NCBI RefSeq assembly: GCF_004295665.1
Contig: NZ_CP034759.1
Span: 2,914,001 to 2,978,000 of the forward strand
DNA length: 64,000 bases
Source of the DNA: Litorilituus sediminis
GTDB lineage: Bacteria > Pseudomonadota > Gammaproteobacteria > Enterobacterales > Alteromonadaceae
Direction: 5' to 3'
Under the pieces are notes generated by a model. It saw nothing but the letters and a program-made list of their open reading frames with translations, did not search any database and had not been told where the DNA came from. This document shows positions 36,420 through 45,886 of the stretch, piece by piece. Position 1 is the stretch's first letter, and every line of letters begins with the position of its first letter. The translations under genes and the position numbers were made by a program.

Positions 36420-38864
36420 TTGACACTACAAGACCCACACGCCAAGCGCGAAGCAGAAAAGTATGAGCAGCCTGTTGCCAGCCGAGAGCTGCTATTATCT
36501 CTTATTGAAAAGTCTTCTCCTCCTCCGACATTCAATGCTTTAGTAAAAACATTAGGCTATAAAGACGAGCATTTGCTTATTGGCTTAAAACGTCGTTTGC
36601 GAGCCATGGAAAATTCAGGGCAAATCGTTTTCAATAAATTTAAACAATATGCTTTACCGGCAAAAAATAGCCTACTTACCGGCAAAATTATTGGTCATAG
36701 GGATGGTTTTGGTTTCTTTGCTCCTGATGATGACAAGGTAACAGATAAACGCGGTAAAGATTTCTACGTGTCTTCCCATGAAATGCAGCGGGTATTTCAT
36801 GGTGATATTGTTCAAGCCATTTTGGTTGATAGAACTGATAGAAAAGGCCGTAAAGAAGTTAAAATTCTCGATGTCGTCGAAGGGCGAAAAGCGCCGATAG
36901 TAGGCCGCTTTTATGTTGATCACCATGTTTGTGTCGTTGTTCCTGAAGATAATAAGATCAAACAGGAGATTCTTATCGACCCTAAGGCAAAATTAGGTGC
37001 GCGCCATGGACAAATGGTGGTGGTTGAGTTACTGCAAAGACCCACGAAACGCTCAAATGCCATAGGCAAAGTAACTGAAGTGTTAGGTGATCATCTTGCA
37101 CCGGGAATGGAAATTGAAATTGCCCTACGAGCGCACGATTTGCCACACCAGTTTTCTCATCAAGTGCAGGCTGAATTAACGCAAATTAGTGATGAAGTAG
37201 AAGAAAGCGCTAAGTTAGCTCGAAAAGATTTACGAGACCTTCCCTTAGTGACAATTGATGGTGAAGATGCCCGTGATTTTGATGATGCCGTTTATTGTCA
37301 GCCAAAAAAATCCGGCGGTTGGCGTTTATGGGTAGCCATTGCTGATGTGAGTCATTATGTTCGACATAAAAGTGCTTTAGATGATGAAGCGATATCACGT
37401 GGTAACTCGGTTTATTTTCCAAGCCAAGTTATTCCTATGTTGCCGGAAAAACTGTCCAATGGTTTATGCTCATTAAACCCTGATGTCGACAGACTTTGCA
37501 TGGTCTGTGAAATGACGGTTAGTGCTGCAGGTAATCTTTCAGGTAGCCAATTTTACCCTGCGGTAATGCGCTCTCACGCACGCTTTACTTACACCAAGGT
37601 AGCGGCGATTTTAGCTGGCGATGAAACACTAAGAGAGCAGTATCAAGACCGTGTTGCCGATCTTGAACAGCTTGAATTAATGTATCAAGCATTAAGTGAT
37701 GCCAGAATAAAACGCGGTGCTATTGCTTTTGAAACGCAAGAGTCAATCTTCCTATTTAATGAGCAGCGAAAAATTGAAAGCATAGTGCCACTTATTCGTA
37801 ATGATGCTCATAAAATTATTGAAGAATGTATGATCTTGGCTAATGTCGCCACGGCCAAGTTTATTGAAAAACACGATAAGGCTGGTTTATTTAGGGTGCA
37901 CGATAAGCCCAGTGAAGATAAATATAATAACTTTGTCACTTATCTTGCTGAGCTAGGCATTACATTACCAGCGAAAGAAGAGCCAGAGCCGCGAGATTAT
38001 TGCGATATCTTAGCGAAAGTAGCAGGGCGACCTGATCAAGAGCTGATTCAAACTATGCTACTTCGCTCAATGCGCCAAGCGGTTTATCAAAGTGATAACT
38101 TAGGTCATTTCGGTTTAGCGTTAAAATCTTATAGTCATTTTACCTCACCCATCAGACGCTACCCTGATTTAGTTGTGCATCGAGTGATTAAAGCGATATT
38201 GATTGAGCAAGCCAAAGAGAGTGAACAGTTGAGTCAAATAGAGCAAGCGAATGTTGGTAGCTATGATTACTCATTAGAAGAGGTTATTGAGTTAGGTGAA
38301 CATTGCTCAATGACAGAGCGGCGCGCCGATGAAGCAACACGCGATGTTGCCGATTGGTTAAAGTGTGAGTTTATGCAAGATCACGTCGGTGATACTTTTA
38401 CCGGTGTTATCGCGACAGTCACTAATTTTGGTATGTTTGTTCGCTTGCAAGACTTACACATAGAAGGCTTAGTACATATTACCTCGCTGGGTCGAGATTT
38501 TTATCATTATGACGATGTCCGTATGTGTTTAACCGGAGAAAATACCGGCGTTAAATACAGTGTTGGTGATGTTGTTAGTGTGCAAGTTGCCGCGGTTAAC
38601 CTTGATGAGAAAAAAATTGACCTTGCTTTAGCCGGCTTAATTAGTCGAGCAAAAAAGACCAGACAAGCAACTAAGACAACAGCGAATAAAAAGCCGAAAA
38701 AAGCGGGTAAGTCGTCTGGAGAACTTGAGCCTTTTGTTAAAGGCAAGAAGCCAGGCGCTAAAAAAGCTAAACCTAAAAAAGAGAAAAACAAGGCTAAAAA
38801 GCGCAGTGAACGCAAAAAGCGCCCGGGTAAAAATGCTCGTAAAAAGACGAAACAATCTAAATAA
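36420..38864 (+). CDS. rnr: ribonuclease R
   Basis: An 814-aa 3'-5' exoribonuclease of the RNB family. The N-terminal helix-turn-helix region begins QDPHAKREAEKYEQPVASRE, as in E. coli RNase R, followed by cold-shock domains. The catalytic RNB domain has DGEDARDFDDAVYC with its metal-binding aspartates, and an S1 domain (GVIATVTNFGMFVRLQDLHIEGLVHI) follows. The tail of about 70 residues is very rich in Lys and Arg. The start is TTG at 36420, supported by the family N terminus. rlmB follows 36 bp downstream, the usual rnr-rlmB pairing. Confidence 0.95.
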   Translation: MTLQDPHAKREAEKYEQPVASRELLLSLIEKSSPPPTFNALVKTLGYKDEHLLIGLKRRLRAMENSGQIVFNKFKQYALPAKNSLLTGKIIGHRDGFGFFAPDDDKVTDKRGKDFYVSSHEMQRVFHGDIVQAILVDRTDRKGRKEVKILDVVEGRKAPIVGRFYVDHHVCVVVPEDNKIKQEILIDPKAKLGARHGQMVVVELLQRPTKRSNAIGKVTEVLGDHLAPGMEIEIALRAHDLPHQFSHQVQAELTQISDEVEESAKLARKDLRDLPLVTIDGEDARDFDDAVYCQPKKSGGWRLWVAIADVSHYVRHKSALDDEAISRGNSVYFPSQVIPMLPEKLSNGLCSLNPDVDRLCMVCEMTVSAAGNLSGSQFYPAVMRSHARFTYTKVAAILAGDETLREQYQDRVADLEQLELMYQALSDARIKRGAIAFETQESIFLFNEQRKIESIVPLIRNDAHKIIEECMILANVATAKFIEKHDKAGLFRVHDKPSEDKYNNFVTYLAELGITLPAKEEPEPRDYCDILAKVAGRPDQELIQTMLLRSMRQAVYQSDNLGHFGLALKSYSHFTSPIRRYPDLVVHRVIKAILIEQAKESEQLSQIEQANVGSYDYSLEEVIELGEHCSMTERRADEATRDVADWLKCEFMQDHVGDTFTGVIATVTNFGMFVRLQDLHIEGLVHITSLGRDFYHYDDVRMCLTGENTGVKYSVGDVVSVQVAAVNLDEKKIDLALAGLISRAKKTRQATKTTANKKPKKAGKSSGELEPFVKGKKPGAKKAKPKKEKNKAKKRSERKKRPGKNARKKTKQSK

Positions 38865-38900
38865 GAATGATAGTGACATTGGTCGCGCGCAGGAAAAATC

Positions 38901-39659
38901 ATGGCAAAAAATGAAGAATTAGTATTTGGCATTCATGCTGTTAATGCATTATTAAAGGCAGCACCAGAGCGTTTTATCGAAATTTGGCTACTTAAAGGTA
39001 GAGAAGATGAACGCTTAATGCCAATAATTAATTTGGCTCGTAAGTATGGCTTACCGGCACAAATGGTTAACCGTAAGGTGTTAGACGATAAGAGTAAGGG
39101 TGAGCAACATCAAGGTGTTGTTGCCCGGGTCAAACAAGGCAAGCAATTAAGCGAAAATGACTTAGATGATATTATTGCTCAAGCAGAGCGTAATAATACT
39201 TCGCCATTTTTACTGATTTTAGATGGCGTAACAGATCCGCATAATTTAGGTGCTTGTTTACGTAATGCTGATGCTGCTGGCGTACACGCTATTGTTGTTC
39301 CAAAAGATAATGCTGCCAAGATCACAGCTACGGTAAGAAAAGTAGCCGTTGGCGCTGCGGAAACTGTGCCTTTAGTGCAAGTTACTAATTTAGCGCGTAC
39401 CATGAAAACATTACAAAAAATGGGTGTTTGGATTATTGGTACTGCGGGTGAAACAGATACTTGTCTTTATGATGTTAAGCTGTCAGGTCCTATGGCATTA
39501 GTCATGGGCGCAGAGGGTAAAGGTATGCGTCGATTAACCCGAGAAAATTGCGATCAATTAGTGAAACTACCTATGGCAGGTAGCGTTTCTAGTTTAAATG
39601 TGTCGGTGGCTACTGGTATCTGCCTATTTGAAATAGTACGTCAGCGCCTTGTTAATTAA
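38901..39659 (+). CDS. rlmB: 23S rRNA (guanosine-2'-O)-methyltransferase RlmB
   Basis: A 252-aa SPOUT methyltransferase that modifies G2251 of 23S rRNA. It has an N-terminal substrate-binding domain ([11 protein letters not shown]) and the knot motifs [34 protein letters not shown] and [29 protein letters not shown] precedes the ATG. It is co-transcribed with rnr. A hairpin lies 34 nt after the stop. Confidence 0.96.
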   Translation: MAKNEELVFGIHAVNALLKAAPERFIEIWLLKGREDERLMPIINLARKYGLPAQMVNRKVLDDKSKGEQHQGVVARVKQGKQLSENDLDDIIAQAERNNTSPFLLILDGVTDPHNLGACLRNADAAGVHAIVVPKDNAAKITATVRKVAVGAAETVPLVQVTNLARTMKTLQKMGVWIIGTAGETDTCLYDVKLSGPMALVMGAEGKGMRRLTRENCDQLVKLPMAGSVSSLNVSVATGICLFEIVRQRLVN

Positions 39660-39693
39660 TATATCTGACACTGAAGCTCAGTAGATAAGGTTT

Positions 39694-39717
39694 AGATGCT
39701 CCCATAAAAGAGCATCT
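39694..39717. terminator. hairpin between convergent rlmB and chemoreceptor genes
   Basis: AGATGCTC (39694-39701) and GAGCATCT (39710-39717) form an 8-bp stem with an 8-nt loop between two convergent genes. A/T-rich heptad-like repeats follow at 39722-39755. It could serve as a weak terminator for either strand. Confidence 0.45.
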
Positions 39718-39757
39718 GCCTAGCTAAAAATTAAAAATTAAAAACTAAAAACTAAAC

Positions 39758-41596
39758 TTAGCTGGTTGATAATTTATAAGTTAACAACGTCAGAGTTTTT
39801 TCATTGGCTAAAGCGCAAGTGCTCAGGCTTTGTTGCGCTTGGCTTAACATATGGCTGTTATCGTCCTTCATTTCAGTAATATTTTCTGCTATCTCATGAA
39901 TGGCAATACTTTGCTCTTTTACTGCTGTGGCGATATTGGCGGTCATTGCTTGAATAGAACTGACTTCATTAATAATGCTGCTAAGGGTAAGGGTAGATTT
40001 ATCCACTTGCTTAAGGTTTGCTAAACTGCCTTCTCGGCATTGGTTAACACGGGTGACGGCATTGACTGTCATGGCTTGAAGCTCAGTTATGATGGCGGTA
40101 ATTTGCTCGGTTGACGTTTGTGTTCTATTAGCCAGCGTTCTCACTTCATCAGCGACCACTGAAAAGCCTCTACCTTGTTCACCAGCTCGTGCGGCTTCAA
40201 TGGCAGCATTGAGCGCCAGTAAATTCGTTTGCTCAGCAATGCCGCGGATTTCTTCAATAAAGCTATTAATTGAACGACATTTTTTATCGAGAGCGTAAAT
40301 ATCATCAGTTGAGCTGACTAGTTCATTACTGCTTTGTGTTAAAAATTGATTGAGCTGATGGAGTTGCTGTTTACCTGCATTAGCTTGCTCAGCAATAAGG
40401 TTGCTGGTTTCGCGTGTTGTTTCCGTACCTTTAACAATTTCATTCACTGAGGCATCGAGTTGAATGGTGGCGGTAGAAACCTGCTCACTTTTAAGCATTT
40501 GCTGGTTTAGACTCGCTTGTGTTGATTGCGCACTTTGCTCTACGGCATTACTGACTTGTCGCAGCTCTTCCACAGCATTGTTAATTTTGTGGGTGAACTT
40601 GATGAAGTTATTCATTGAGTCAATGACCTGACCAAATTCATCGTCAGTTTCTTTAATGACTTGCTTGGAAAAATCTCGTTTGGCAATAATGTCTTCGATA
40701 TTGCTAACGGCTGTTTTGATTGGCGAGATAATAATGTTAATTAATTTAAAGATAAATACTGATAAAGCTGTTGAAATAATAAGGAAAATCGTGATAGAAA
40801 GCCAAAAGGTTTGGCGTTCTTGTTTTTCGATATAAGTATTTGTTTCTGCAACGGTCTGCTTTAGAAGTGATTCAGCTTTATGAGTGGCAGCACGCATTTT
40901 ACCTCGAATACCTTCTTCTTGGCTTAAGCCGAGCTTTTTGTCAATGGTAACATAAGCATTCAGCGCTTTTTGATAGTTGTCTATCAGTTGTCGGGTATTA
41001 GCTATTTGTTGTGAGTTGAGCCTTAGTGTCGCTAACTCCTGCGCGAGTTTATCTAGGTATTTGCTATCATGGCGTAACATATAGTCTTTTTCATGGCGTC
41101 TAATTGATAACAAGGTCACTTGCAGGCTGGTATCATTAATGGCTTTGTAGATATCTTCAAGCTCATGTGTGGCATGGCGTAACTTGCCATATAAGCCCGC
41201 GTCTTTATCAAGGCCTTTAGTGGTCATGGTTTGCGTTAAGGCGATAAATTGCTGGCGATACTCTAAAAAACTCTTTTTTAACTGGTTAATGGGTAAGTCA
41301 ATATCAATGCTCTGGTTAAGCTCAGACAGTAAGTCGAGTTGGCTATTGAGTTGATTAAAATTACCTTGGTGCTTGTCTAAATATTTAGGCAACTTACGTA
41401 TGAGAAAGTCTTTTTCGTTGCGCCTTAATTGCAAGGCAGTAATATCAATTTGTTGTACGGTACTTTTCGCTTGTTCTAGCTGTTTGACCTGGTAGGAAAA
41501 GTAGTTAGTCGAGAAAAGTAATAATAATAGTCCAAGGATCACCGCAGTTAATAAGATTAATAGCTTGTGTCGTAATGAAAGCGTCCGTGAGGGCAT
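39758..41596 (-). CDS. methyl-accepting chemotaxis protein with helical bimodular (HBM) sensor
   Basis: A 612-aa chemoreceptor. TM1 (about 11-29) and TM2 (about 264-288) bracket a periplasmic all-helical sensor made of two similar modules. RRNEKDFL with KYLDK (58-75) and RRHEKDYM with KYLDK (166-183) repeat at a spacing of 108 residues, as do [11 protein letters not shown] and [11 protein letters not shown]. This is the pattern of HBM ligand-binding domains, some of which sense organic acids. A HAMP region follows TM2. The hairpin tip [35 protein letters not shown] is the standard CheA/CheW-binding signature. AAGGAG precedes the ATG. It is a single gene. Confidence 0.93.
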   Translation of the reverse strand: MPSRTLSLRHKLLILLTAVILGLLLLLFSTNYFSYQVKQLEQAKSTVQQIDITALQLRRNEKDFLIRKLPKYLDKHQGNFNQLNSQLDLLSELNQSIDIDLPINQLKKSFLEYRQQFIALTQTMTTKGLDKDAGLYGKLRHATHELEDIYKAINDTSLQVTLLSIRRHEKDYMLRHDSKYLDKLAQELATLRLNSQQIANTRQLIDNYQKALNAYVTIDKKLGLSQEEGIRGKMRAATHKAESLLKQTVAETNTYIEKQERQTFWLSITIFLIISTALSVFIFKLINIIISPIKTAVSNIEDIIAKRDFSKQVIKETDDEFGQVIDSMNNFIKFTHKINNAVEELRQVSNAVEQSAQSTQASLNQQMLKSEQVSTATIQLDASVNEIVKGTETTRETSNLIAEQANAGKQQLHQLNQFLTQSSNELVSSTDDIYALDKKCRSINSFIEEIRGIAEQTNLLALNAAIEAARAGEQGRGFSVVADEVRTLANRTQTSTEQITAIITELQAMTVNAVTRVNQCREGSLANLKQVDKSTLTLSSIINEVSSIQAMTANIATAVKEQSIAIHEIAENITEMKDDNSHMLSQAQQSLSTCALANEKTLTLLTYKLSTS

Positions 41597-41613
41597 GTAA
41601 TGTCTCCTTGCAC

Positions 41614-41630
41614 TGTATAATGATTATACA
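41614..41630. promoter_or_regulatory. 17-bp palindrome upstream of the chemoreceptor gene
   Basis: TGTATAATGATTATACA is a perfect palindrome around one central base. It contains a TATAAT -10 box on each strand and ends 18 bp before the leftward chemoreceptor start codon. It may be a -10 region, an operator or both. The rest of 41597-41797 holds no gene. Confidence 0.4.
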
Positions 41631-41798
41631 CCCATCATTTAACCTAGAAGCTAAGTCATAAAATTGCAAAGAAAATGCCATATAAAGTTCATAAAATAAT
41701 TCACCTCCTTAGCTTTAGCCAAGACAGCACCTGAATGGAGCGCTTGTAAGCCCTTTGGTAACTAATATTTTCCAAGATTCGTTAGGCGTTTAATCTGT

Positions 41799-41827
41799 TT
41801 GCATTCTAAGCAAGCTTTCCCTATAAT
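41799..41827 (+). promoter_or_regulatory. sigma70 promoter of the rpsF operon
   Basis: TTGCAT (41799-41804) and a consensus TATAAT (41822-41827) are separated by 17 bp. The predicted start near 41834 leaves a leader of about 90 nt before rpsF. This is the strongest-looking vegetative promoter in the window. Confidence 0.8.
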
Positions 41828-41833
41828 ACGCCT

Positions 41834-41923
41834 CCTTAATTCAGCCTGAACTTTTTGTTCCTTGCCTCTACACTGGTGTTGGCTGAGCCAGATTTTGAGG
41901 CTACAACCCATAAGGAGCTCGTA
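41834..41923 (+). promoter_or_regulatory. structured leader of the rpsF operon (possible S6:S18 autoregulatory element)
   Basis: The leader folds with an outer stem GCCTC (41864-41868) / GAGGC (41897-41901) and an inner stem TGGC-TGA-GCCA (41880-41890), and ends in CTACAACCCATAAGGAG. rpsF leaders in many bacteria bind the S6:S18 complex for feedback control. The location and fold fit, but the key binding bulge has not been verified. Confidence 0.45.
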
Positions 41924-42331
41924 ATGCGTCATTACGAAATCGTATTTATGGTTCACCCTGATCAGAGTGAACAAGTGCCAGGTATGATCCAGCGCTATAC
42001 AGACTTGATCAATGCTGCTGAAGGCAAAATCCACCGTCTAGAAGACTGGGGTCGTCGTCAATTAGCATACCCAATCAATAAACTACACAAAGCACACTAT
42101 GTTCTTATGAACATTGAAGCGCCTCAATCAGTTATTGATGAATTAGAAACTTCTTTCCGTTATAACGATGTTGTTATTCGTAACATGATCATGCGTACTA
42201 AAGACGCGGTAACTGAAGCATCACCTATGGCTGCTGCTAAAGATGACCGTCGCGAAGCTAAGAAAGAGGTTGCTGCTGAGCCAGCTCAAGCTGAAGAAGC
42301 TACTTCTGAAGAAGCTGCTAGCGAAGAATAA
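41924..42331 (+). CDS. rpsF: 30S ribosomal protein S6
   Basis: 135 aa beginning [22 protein letters not shown]. The core [28 protein letters not shown] is typical. The C-terminal tail is long, acidic and Ala/Glu-rich and ends EEAASEE, like the E. coli tail that RimK glutamylates. ATG at 41924 with AAGGAG eight nt upstream is chosen; longer in-frame openings read into the leader. It is first in the rpsF-priB-rpsR-rplI operon. Confidence 0.97.
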   Translation: MRHYEIVFMVHPDQSEQVPGMIQRYTDLINAAEGKIHRLEDWGRRQLAYPINKLHKAHYVLMNIEAPQSVIDELETSFRYNDVVIRNMIMRTKDAVTEASPMAAAKDDRREAKKEVAAEPAQAEEATSEEAASEE

Positions 42332-42366
42332 GCACCCTGTGATGTTTCTTTTTTAGAGTGACTGCA

Positions 42367-42684
42367 ATGCAAGAAGCTCTAGCAGAGAATAGCCTAGTGT
42401 TGACAGGTGAGGTGGTGAAAACCCCGAAACAGTCAACCAGCCCAGCAGGTATCCATCATAGCCAGTTTTCCATAGACCATAGGTCTATTCAAAGTGAAGC
42501 GGGTATGAACAGACAAGCATTTGTCAGGATACAGGTTGTCGCAACAGGTGAATTATCACACTTAACTCGTGAATTAGTTGCGGGCAGTTTAGTAAAAGTG
42601 GCAGGTTTTATTAATCGTCACGAATCTAGAAACGGAAATCCGCTTTTAGTGTTACATGCCCAACAAATTGAAATGATTAATTAG
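42367..42684 (+). CDS. priB: primosomal replication protein N (PriB)
   Basis: About 105 aa with an OB fold: [33 protein letters not shown] and [12 protein letters not shown]. PriB works with PriA and DnaT in replication restart and binds single-stranded DNA. It lies between rpsF and rpsR as in E. coli. The ATG at 42367 is preferred to a GTG at 42358 because AGAG is eight nt upstream and the length matches E. coli PriB. Confidence 0.93.
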   Translation: MQEALAENSLVLTGEVVKTPKQSTSPAGIHHSQFSIDHRSIQSEAGMNRQAFVRIQVVATGELSHLTRELVAGSLVKVAGFINRHESRNGNPLLVLHAQQIEMIN

Positions 42685-42727
42685 ATTTAGCTCAGCTTGG
42701 CTAGCTAGATCATATGAGGAGAACTCC

Positions 42728-42955
42728 ATGTCTCGTTTTTTTAGACGTCGTAAGTTTTGCCGCTTCACAGCGGAAGGCGCTAGCTCTATCGATTACAAAG
42801 ATATCGCTACGTTAAAAAACTATATCACTGAAAGTGGTAAAATTGTTCCTAGCCGTATCACTGGTACTGCTGCTAAATATCAACGCCAATTAACTCGTGC
42901 TATCAAGCGTGCGCGTTACTTGTCATTGTTACCATACACCGACTTACACAAGTAA
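42728..42955 (+). CDS. rpsR: 30S ribosomal protein S18
   Basis: 75 aa with the invariant features [54 protein letters not shown]. The ribosome site GAGGAG is nine nt upstream. S18 pairs with S6 on the 30S platform, and both are in this operon. Confidence 0.98.
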   Translation: MSRFFRRRKFCRFTAEGASSIDYKDIATLKNYITESGKIVPSRITGTAAKYQRQLTRAIKRARYLSLLPYTDLHK

Positions 42956-42973
42956 GCTAATAAGGGGTTTATA

Positions 42974-43426
42974 ATGGAAGTAATTCTTCTAGACAAAATC
43001 GCCAAATTAGGCGGCCTTGGTGACAAGGTAACTGTTAAATCAGGTTATGCACGTAACTACTTATTACCACAAGGTAAAGCAGTTTTTGCATCTCAAGCAA
43101 ACGTTGAGCACTTTGAAGCTCGTCGCGCTGAAATCGAAGCTAAATTAGCTGAAGCTTTAGCTGCTGCAGAAGCTCGTGCTGCTAAACTAGCTGAATTAGC
43201 AGAAGTTACAATCGCTTCAAAAGCGGGTGACGAAGGTAAATTATTTGGTTCAATTGGTACTCGTGATATCGCTGATGCGATCACTGAAGCTGGCGTAGAA
43301 GTTGTTAAAGCTGAAGTACGTTTACCACATGGCTCAATCCGCGAAACAGGTGAATTCGATATCGCTATTCACTTACACACTGATGTTGACACTAGCATCA
43401 AAGTTGTTGTTATCGCTGAAGCTTAA
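42974..43426 (+). CDS. rplI: 50S ribosomal protein L9
   Basis: 150 aa. It has the N-terminal rRNA-binding part [37 protein letters not shown], a central Ala/Glu-rich long helix (about 45-75) and the C-terminal domain starting [15 protein letters not shown]. It is the last gene of the operon and is followed by a strong terminator. Confidence 0.98.
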   Translation: MEVILLDKIAKLGGLGDKVTVKSGYARNYLLPQGKAVFASQANVEHFEARRAEIEAKLAEALAAAEARAAKLAELAEVTIASKAGDEGKLFGSIGTRDIADAITEAGVEVVKAEVRLPHGSIRETGEFDIAIHLHTDVDTSIKVVVIAEA

Positions 43427-43466
43427 TATCAGCTAGCAAGCCTCTAGCTTGCTTGACGATAGTTAT

Positions 43467-43516
43467 AAAACACCGTTTTTTGTTATTTTATGATAACAAA
43501 TGCGGTGTTTTTTTTT
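43467..43516 (+). terminator. intrinsic terminator after rplI
   Basis: AAACACCG and CGGTGTTT form the base of a long hairpin whose upper part is TTTGTTAT / ATAACAAA, followed by nine or more T. It separates the ribosomal operon from the MSHA locus. Confidence 0.9.
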
Positions 43517-43616
43517 ATTCCCTTTAAAAAACTTGCACCTTAGCATTAATAGAGGATAATGTTAGATAAGTGTTTATTTTAGATACTTCTTTTATTTAAA
43601 TAAAAAATAACAATAC

Positions 43617-44570
43617 ATGTCACTATTAACACGCATAACAAATATCTTCTCAGCTAAGCAAAGTAACCAAAGTATTGGTATTGCCTTGCAAAAAAATGCG
43701 CTTACACTCTGTTCAATCCCCGTCAGCTTAGATAAGCACGATAATGAAAAAGCGGTTTTTAATAGCTCGGCTTTAGTTGCTGAAAGTTATGAGCAAACGA
43801 TAGCTTCATTACAAGATGAGTTAAGTTTATCTGGCAAAGTTCATTTGATTATTAATGAGCAACAATCACAAGTAGTGCAAATAGACAAGCCAAGCGTGCC
43901 TGAAGCTGAACTACATGGCGCGTTAAAGTGGCAGGTGAAAGATCTAGTAACCATAGCACCAGAGAACATGGTGTTAGATTATTACGATGCACCAATTATG
44001 GCGGGTAAAGAGAAACTTAACGTTGTTTGTGCGCCGTTAAAAGAACTGAAACAGCTAGTGCAAAGTATTACTGAGGCCGGTTTAGCGTTAGAAAGTATCA
44101 TTACACAAGAGTTTGCCTTTAAAAATTTACTCCCTGTACAGCCAGATGCTTGCCTATTGGTATGCCAACAGCCAAATGAAGAAATTGTCTTGATGATAGT
44201 AAAGCAAGGGCAAATATACTTTCATCGTCGACTCAGAGGCTTTGCGCAAATCGCTAATAAAACGGAAGAAGAATTAAGCTTTTCCGTTATCGATGCCTTG
44301 AGTTTAGAGATACAACGCTCTACCGATTATTTTGAGCGTCAGCTAAAGCAAGCGCCAATTAAAGAAATCAAAGTGTTATTGCCTATTGCGCTTGAAGGCT
44401 TTGTTGCCAGAAAATTGTCTGAAAATACCAATGTGCCAGTAACCTTACTTGATTTACCTCAGCCATATCATGAGCAAAGAGAATATGGCGCTGTCATTGG
44501 TGCTAGCATGGCTGCAATACACGCTGCCAGTGAATTAAGCCATGTTCAGGAGGCAGCTAATGTCAGCTAA
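43617..44570 (+). CDS. mshI: MSHA biogenesis protein MshI (PilM-like)
   Basis: 317 aa. The sequence SIGIALQKNALTLCSIPVS and the later GALKWQVKDLVTIAPENMVLDYYDAPIM segment match MshI proteins, which have a PilM-type actin-like fold and form the cytoplasmic ring of the pilus inner-membrane complex. It is the first gene of the MSHA locus, after the rplI terminator and a 100-bp AT-rich promoter region. Its end overlaps the next gene. Confidence 0.85.
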   Translation: MSLLTRITNIFSAKQSNQSIGIALQKNALTLCSIPVSLDKHDNEKAVFNSSALVAESYEQTIASLQDELSLSGKVHLIINEQQSQVVQIDKPSVPEAELHGALKWQVKDLVTIAPENMVLDYYDAPIMAGKEKLNVVCAPLKELKQLVQSITEAGLALESIITQEFAFKNLLPVQPDACLLVCQQPNEEIVLMIVKQGQIYFHRRLRGFAQIANKTEEELSFSVIDALSLEIQRSTDYFERQLKQAPIKEIKVLLPIALEGFVARKLSENTNVPVTLLDLPQPYHEQREYGAVIGASMAAIHAASELSHVQEAANVS

Positions 44571-45171
44571 ACATAGCATTAATTTATTGCAGCCTGAGTT
44601 GTTGCCAGAAAAAGTACTGGTTACGCTGCCTAGGGTTGTTGCTGTTTGGGGTGTAGCGTTTGTTATTATGCTGGTGTGGGCGCTTTTCACACACTACCAA
44701 GCTACCCAGTTAAGCAATCAACATAGCATAGTTAAGCAAGATTATGATAAGGCGAAAGCGCGCGCTAACGAGTTAGAGCAGCAAATAGCAACTCGCCGCG
44801 TTGATAGTCATCTTGCTGAAAAGCTGGCAGTGATGACCTTATTAATGAAGCATAAGCATGCCTTACATGATAAGTTAACCGATCCTAGTCGAACTTTCGT
44901 TACTGGTTTTGCCGCAGCGATGGAAGAGTTATCGGCCATGCACCATCAAGATATTCGCCTAAAAGAAATTCATATTAATAATGATGATATGAGTTTTACT
45001 GGTTTGGCAAAAGCACCAGAAGCCGTACCTGCTTGGCTTGCTGGTTTTGAAAATTCAGTGCTACTTTCTGGCAAATCATTCGTTCACTTTAAATTATCAA
45101 AAAATGAACAAGATATGACAGAGTTTGTTGTCAGCTCTAAATCATCAGTAGAGGAAAGTGACAATGAATAA
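44560..45171 (+). CDS. mshI2: MSHA biogenesis PilN-like protein
   Basis: About 203 aa with a short cytoplasmic start (MSAKHSINLLQPELLPEK), one transmembrane helix (about 28-48) and a periplasmic coiled coil (about 55-85): the PilN layout, including the N-terminal INLLQ-type peptide that contacts the PilM-like partner. The ATG at 44560 has AGGAGG six nt upstream and overlaps the mshI stop. Naming as MshI2 follows position and may differ between annotations. Confidence 0.75.
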   Translation: MSAKHSINLLQPELLPEKVLVTLPRVVAVWGVAFVIMLVWALFTHYQATQLSNQHSIVKQDYDKAKARANELEQQIATRRVDSHLAEKLAVMTLLMKHKHALHDKLTDPSRTFVTGFAAAMEELSAMHHQDIRLKEIHINNDDMSFTGLAKAPEAVPAWLAGFENSVLLSGKSFVHFKLSKNEQDMTEFVVSSKSSVEESDNE

Positions 45172-45886
45172 ACAGTGGCAACACTATTGTGAGAAATACC
45201 TAACGCTAACAGCTAGAGAGCAGTATTTAATATTGCTTACGGGCTTAGTTGCCGTTTATTTTATTATTTACCACGCTTTTATTGATGCAACCGCATTGCA
45301 AAATACTCAGTTAGCTAAGCAAATAGCGACTATGGAATCAGATAATCGCAACTTAGCATTATCAATTAATGAATATCAAATTGCCTTGCAAAAAGATCCG
45401 AACAAGGCAACGCGAGATCAAATAGCTCAGTTAGAGCAGCAAATGGCTGTTGTTGATGAAAAGCTACTAACCTTAACGTCAGAATTAATCGATCCAATTC
45501 AAATGCGTTTCGCCTTGATGGAGCTATTAAAAGTAGAGCCTAAAGTGTCATTAATGTCATTTGAGTTAATTGGCGCCCAGCCGTTGCTAGCTCAACAAGA
45601 CTTAGTGCCAGAAAGCAATACCAGTGTGGCTTCAGGTCAGCAGCCATCGTCACAACTACCAACAATAGATGCTGAAGCTGCAGGATTAAATTTATACAAG
45701 CATGGTATTAAAATTAAATTATCAGGTAGTTACTTTGATCTTCGAGATTACTTGTTGCAGTTAGAGAAGTTAAAGTGGAAGTTTTTCTGGAAAGATTTTA
45801 ACTTTACCTTAACAGAGTACCCAATGAATGAGCTAACTATTGAGATATATAGCTTAGGTACTAAGGAGGACTTTGTTGGTGTTTAA
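45164..45886 (+). CDS. mshJ: MSHA biogenesis protein MshJ (PilO-like)
   Basis: About 240 aa: a cytoplasmic N terminus with LTAREQYLILLTGLVAVYFIIYHAFI (TM about 22-42), a coiled coil (about 50-105) and a periplasmic domain. This is the PilO-type partner of the upstream PilN-like protein in the alignment complex. The ATG at 45164 has AGAGGA eight nt upstream and lies within the end of the preceding gene. Its own end overlaps mshK. Confidence 0.82.
   Translation: MNKQWQHYCEKYLTLTAREQYLILLTGLVAVYFIIYHAFIDATALQNTQLAKQIATMESDNRNLALSINEYQIALQKDPNKATRDQIAQLEQQMAVVDEKLLTLTSELIDPIQMRFALMELLKVEPKVSLMSFELIGAQPLLAQQDLVPESNTSVASGQQPSSQLPTIDAEAAGLNLYKHGIKIKLSGSYFDLRDYLLQLEKLKWKFFWKDFNFTLTEYPMNELTIEIYSLGTKEDFVGV

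Noticed and set aside
39722-39755. A/T-rich repeats with about 7-base period after rlmB
   Set aside because: Only four or five imperfect units of simple sequence; likely slippage with no sign of function.
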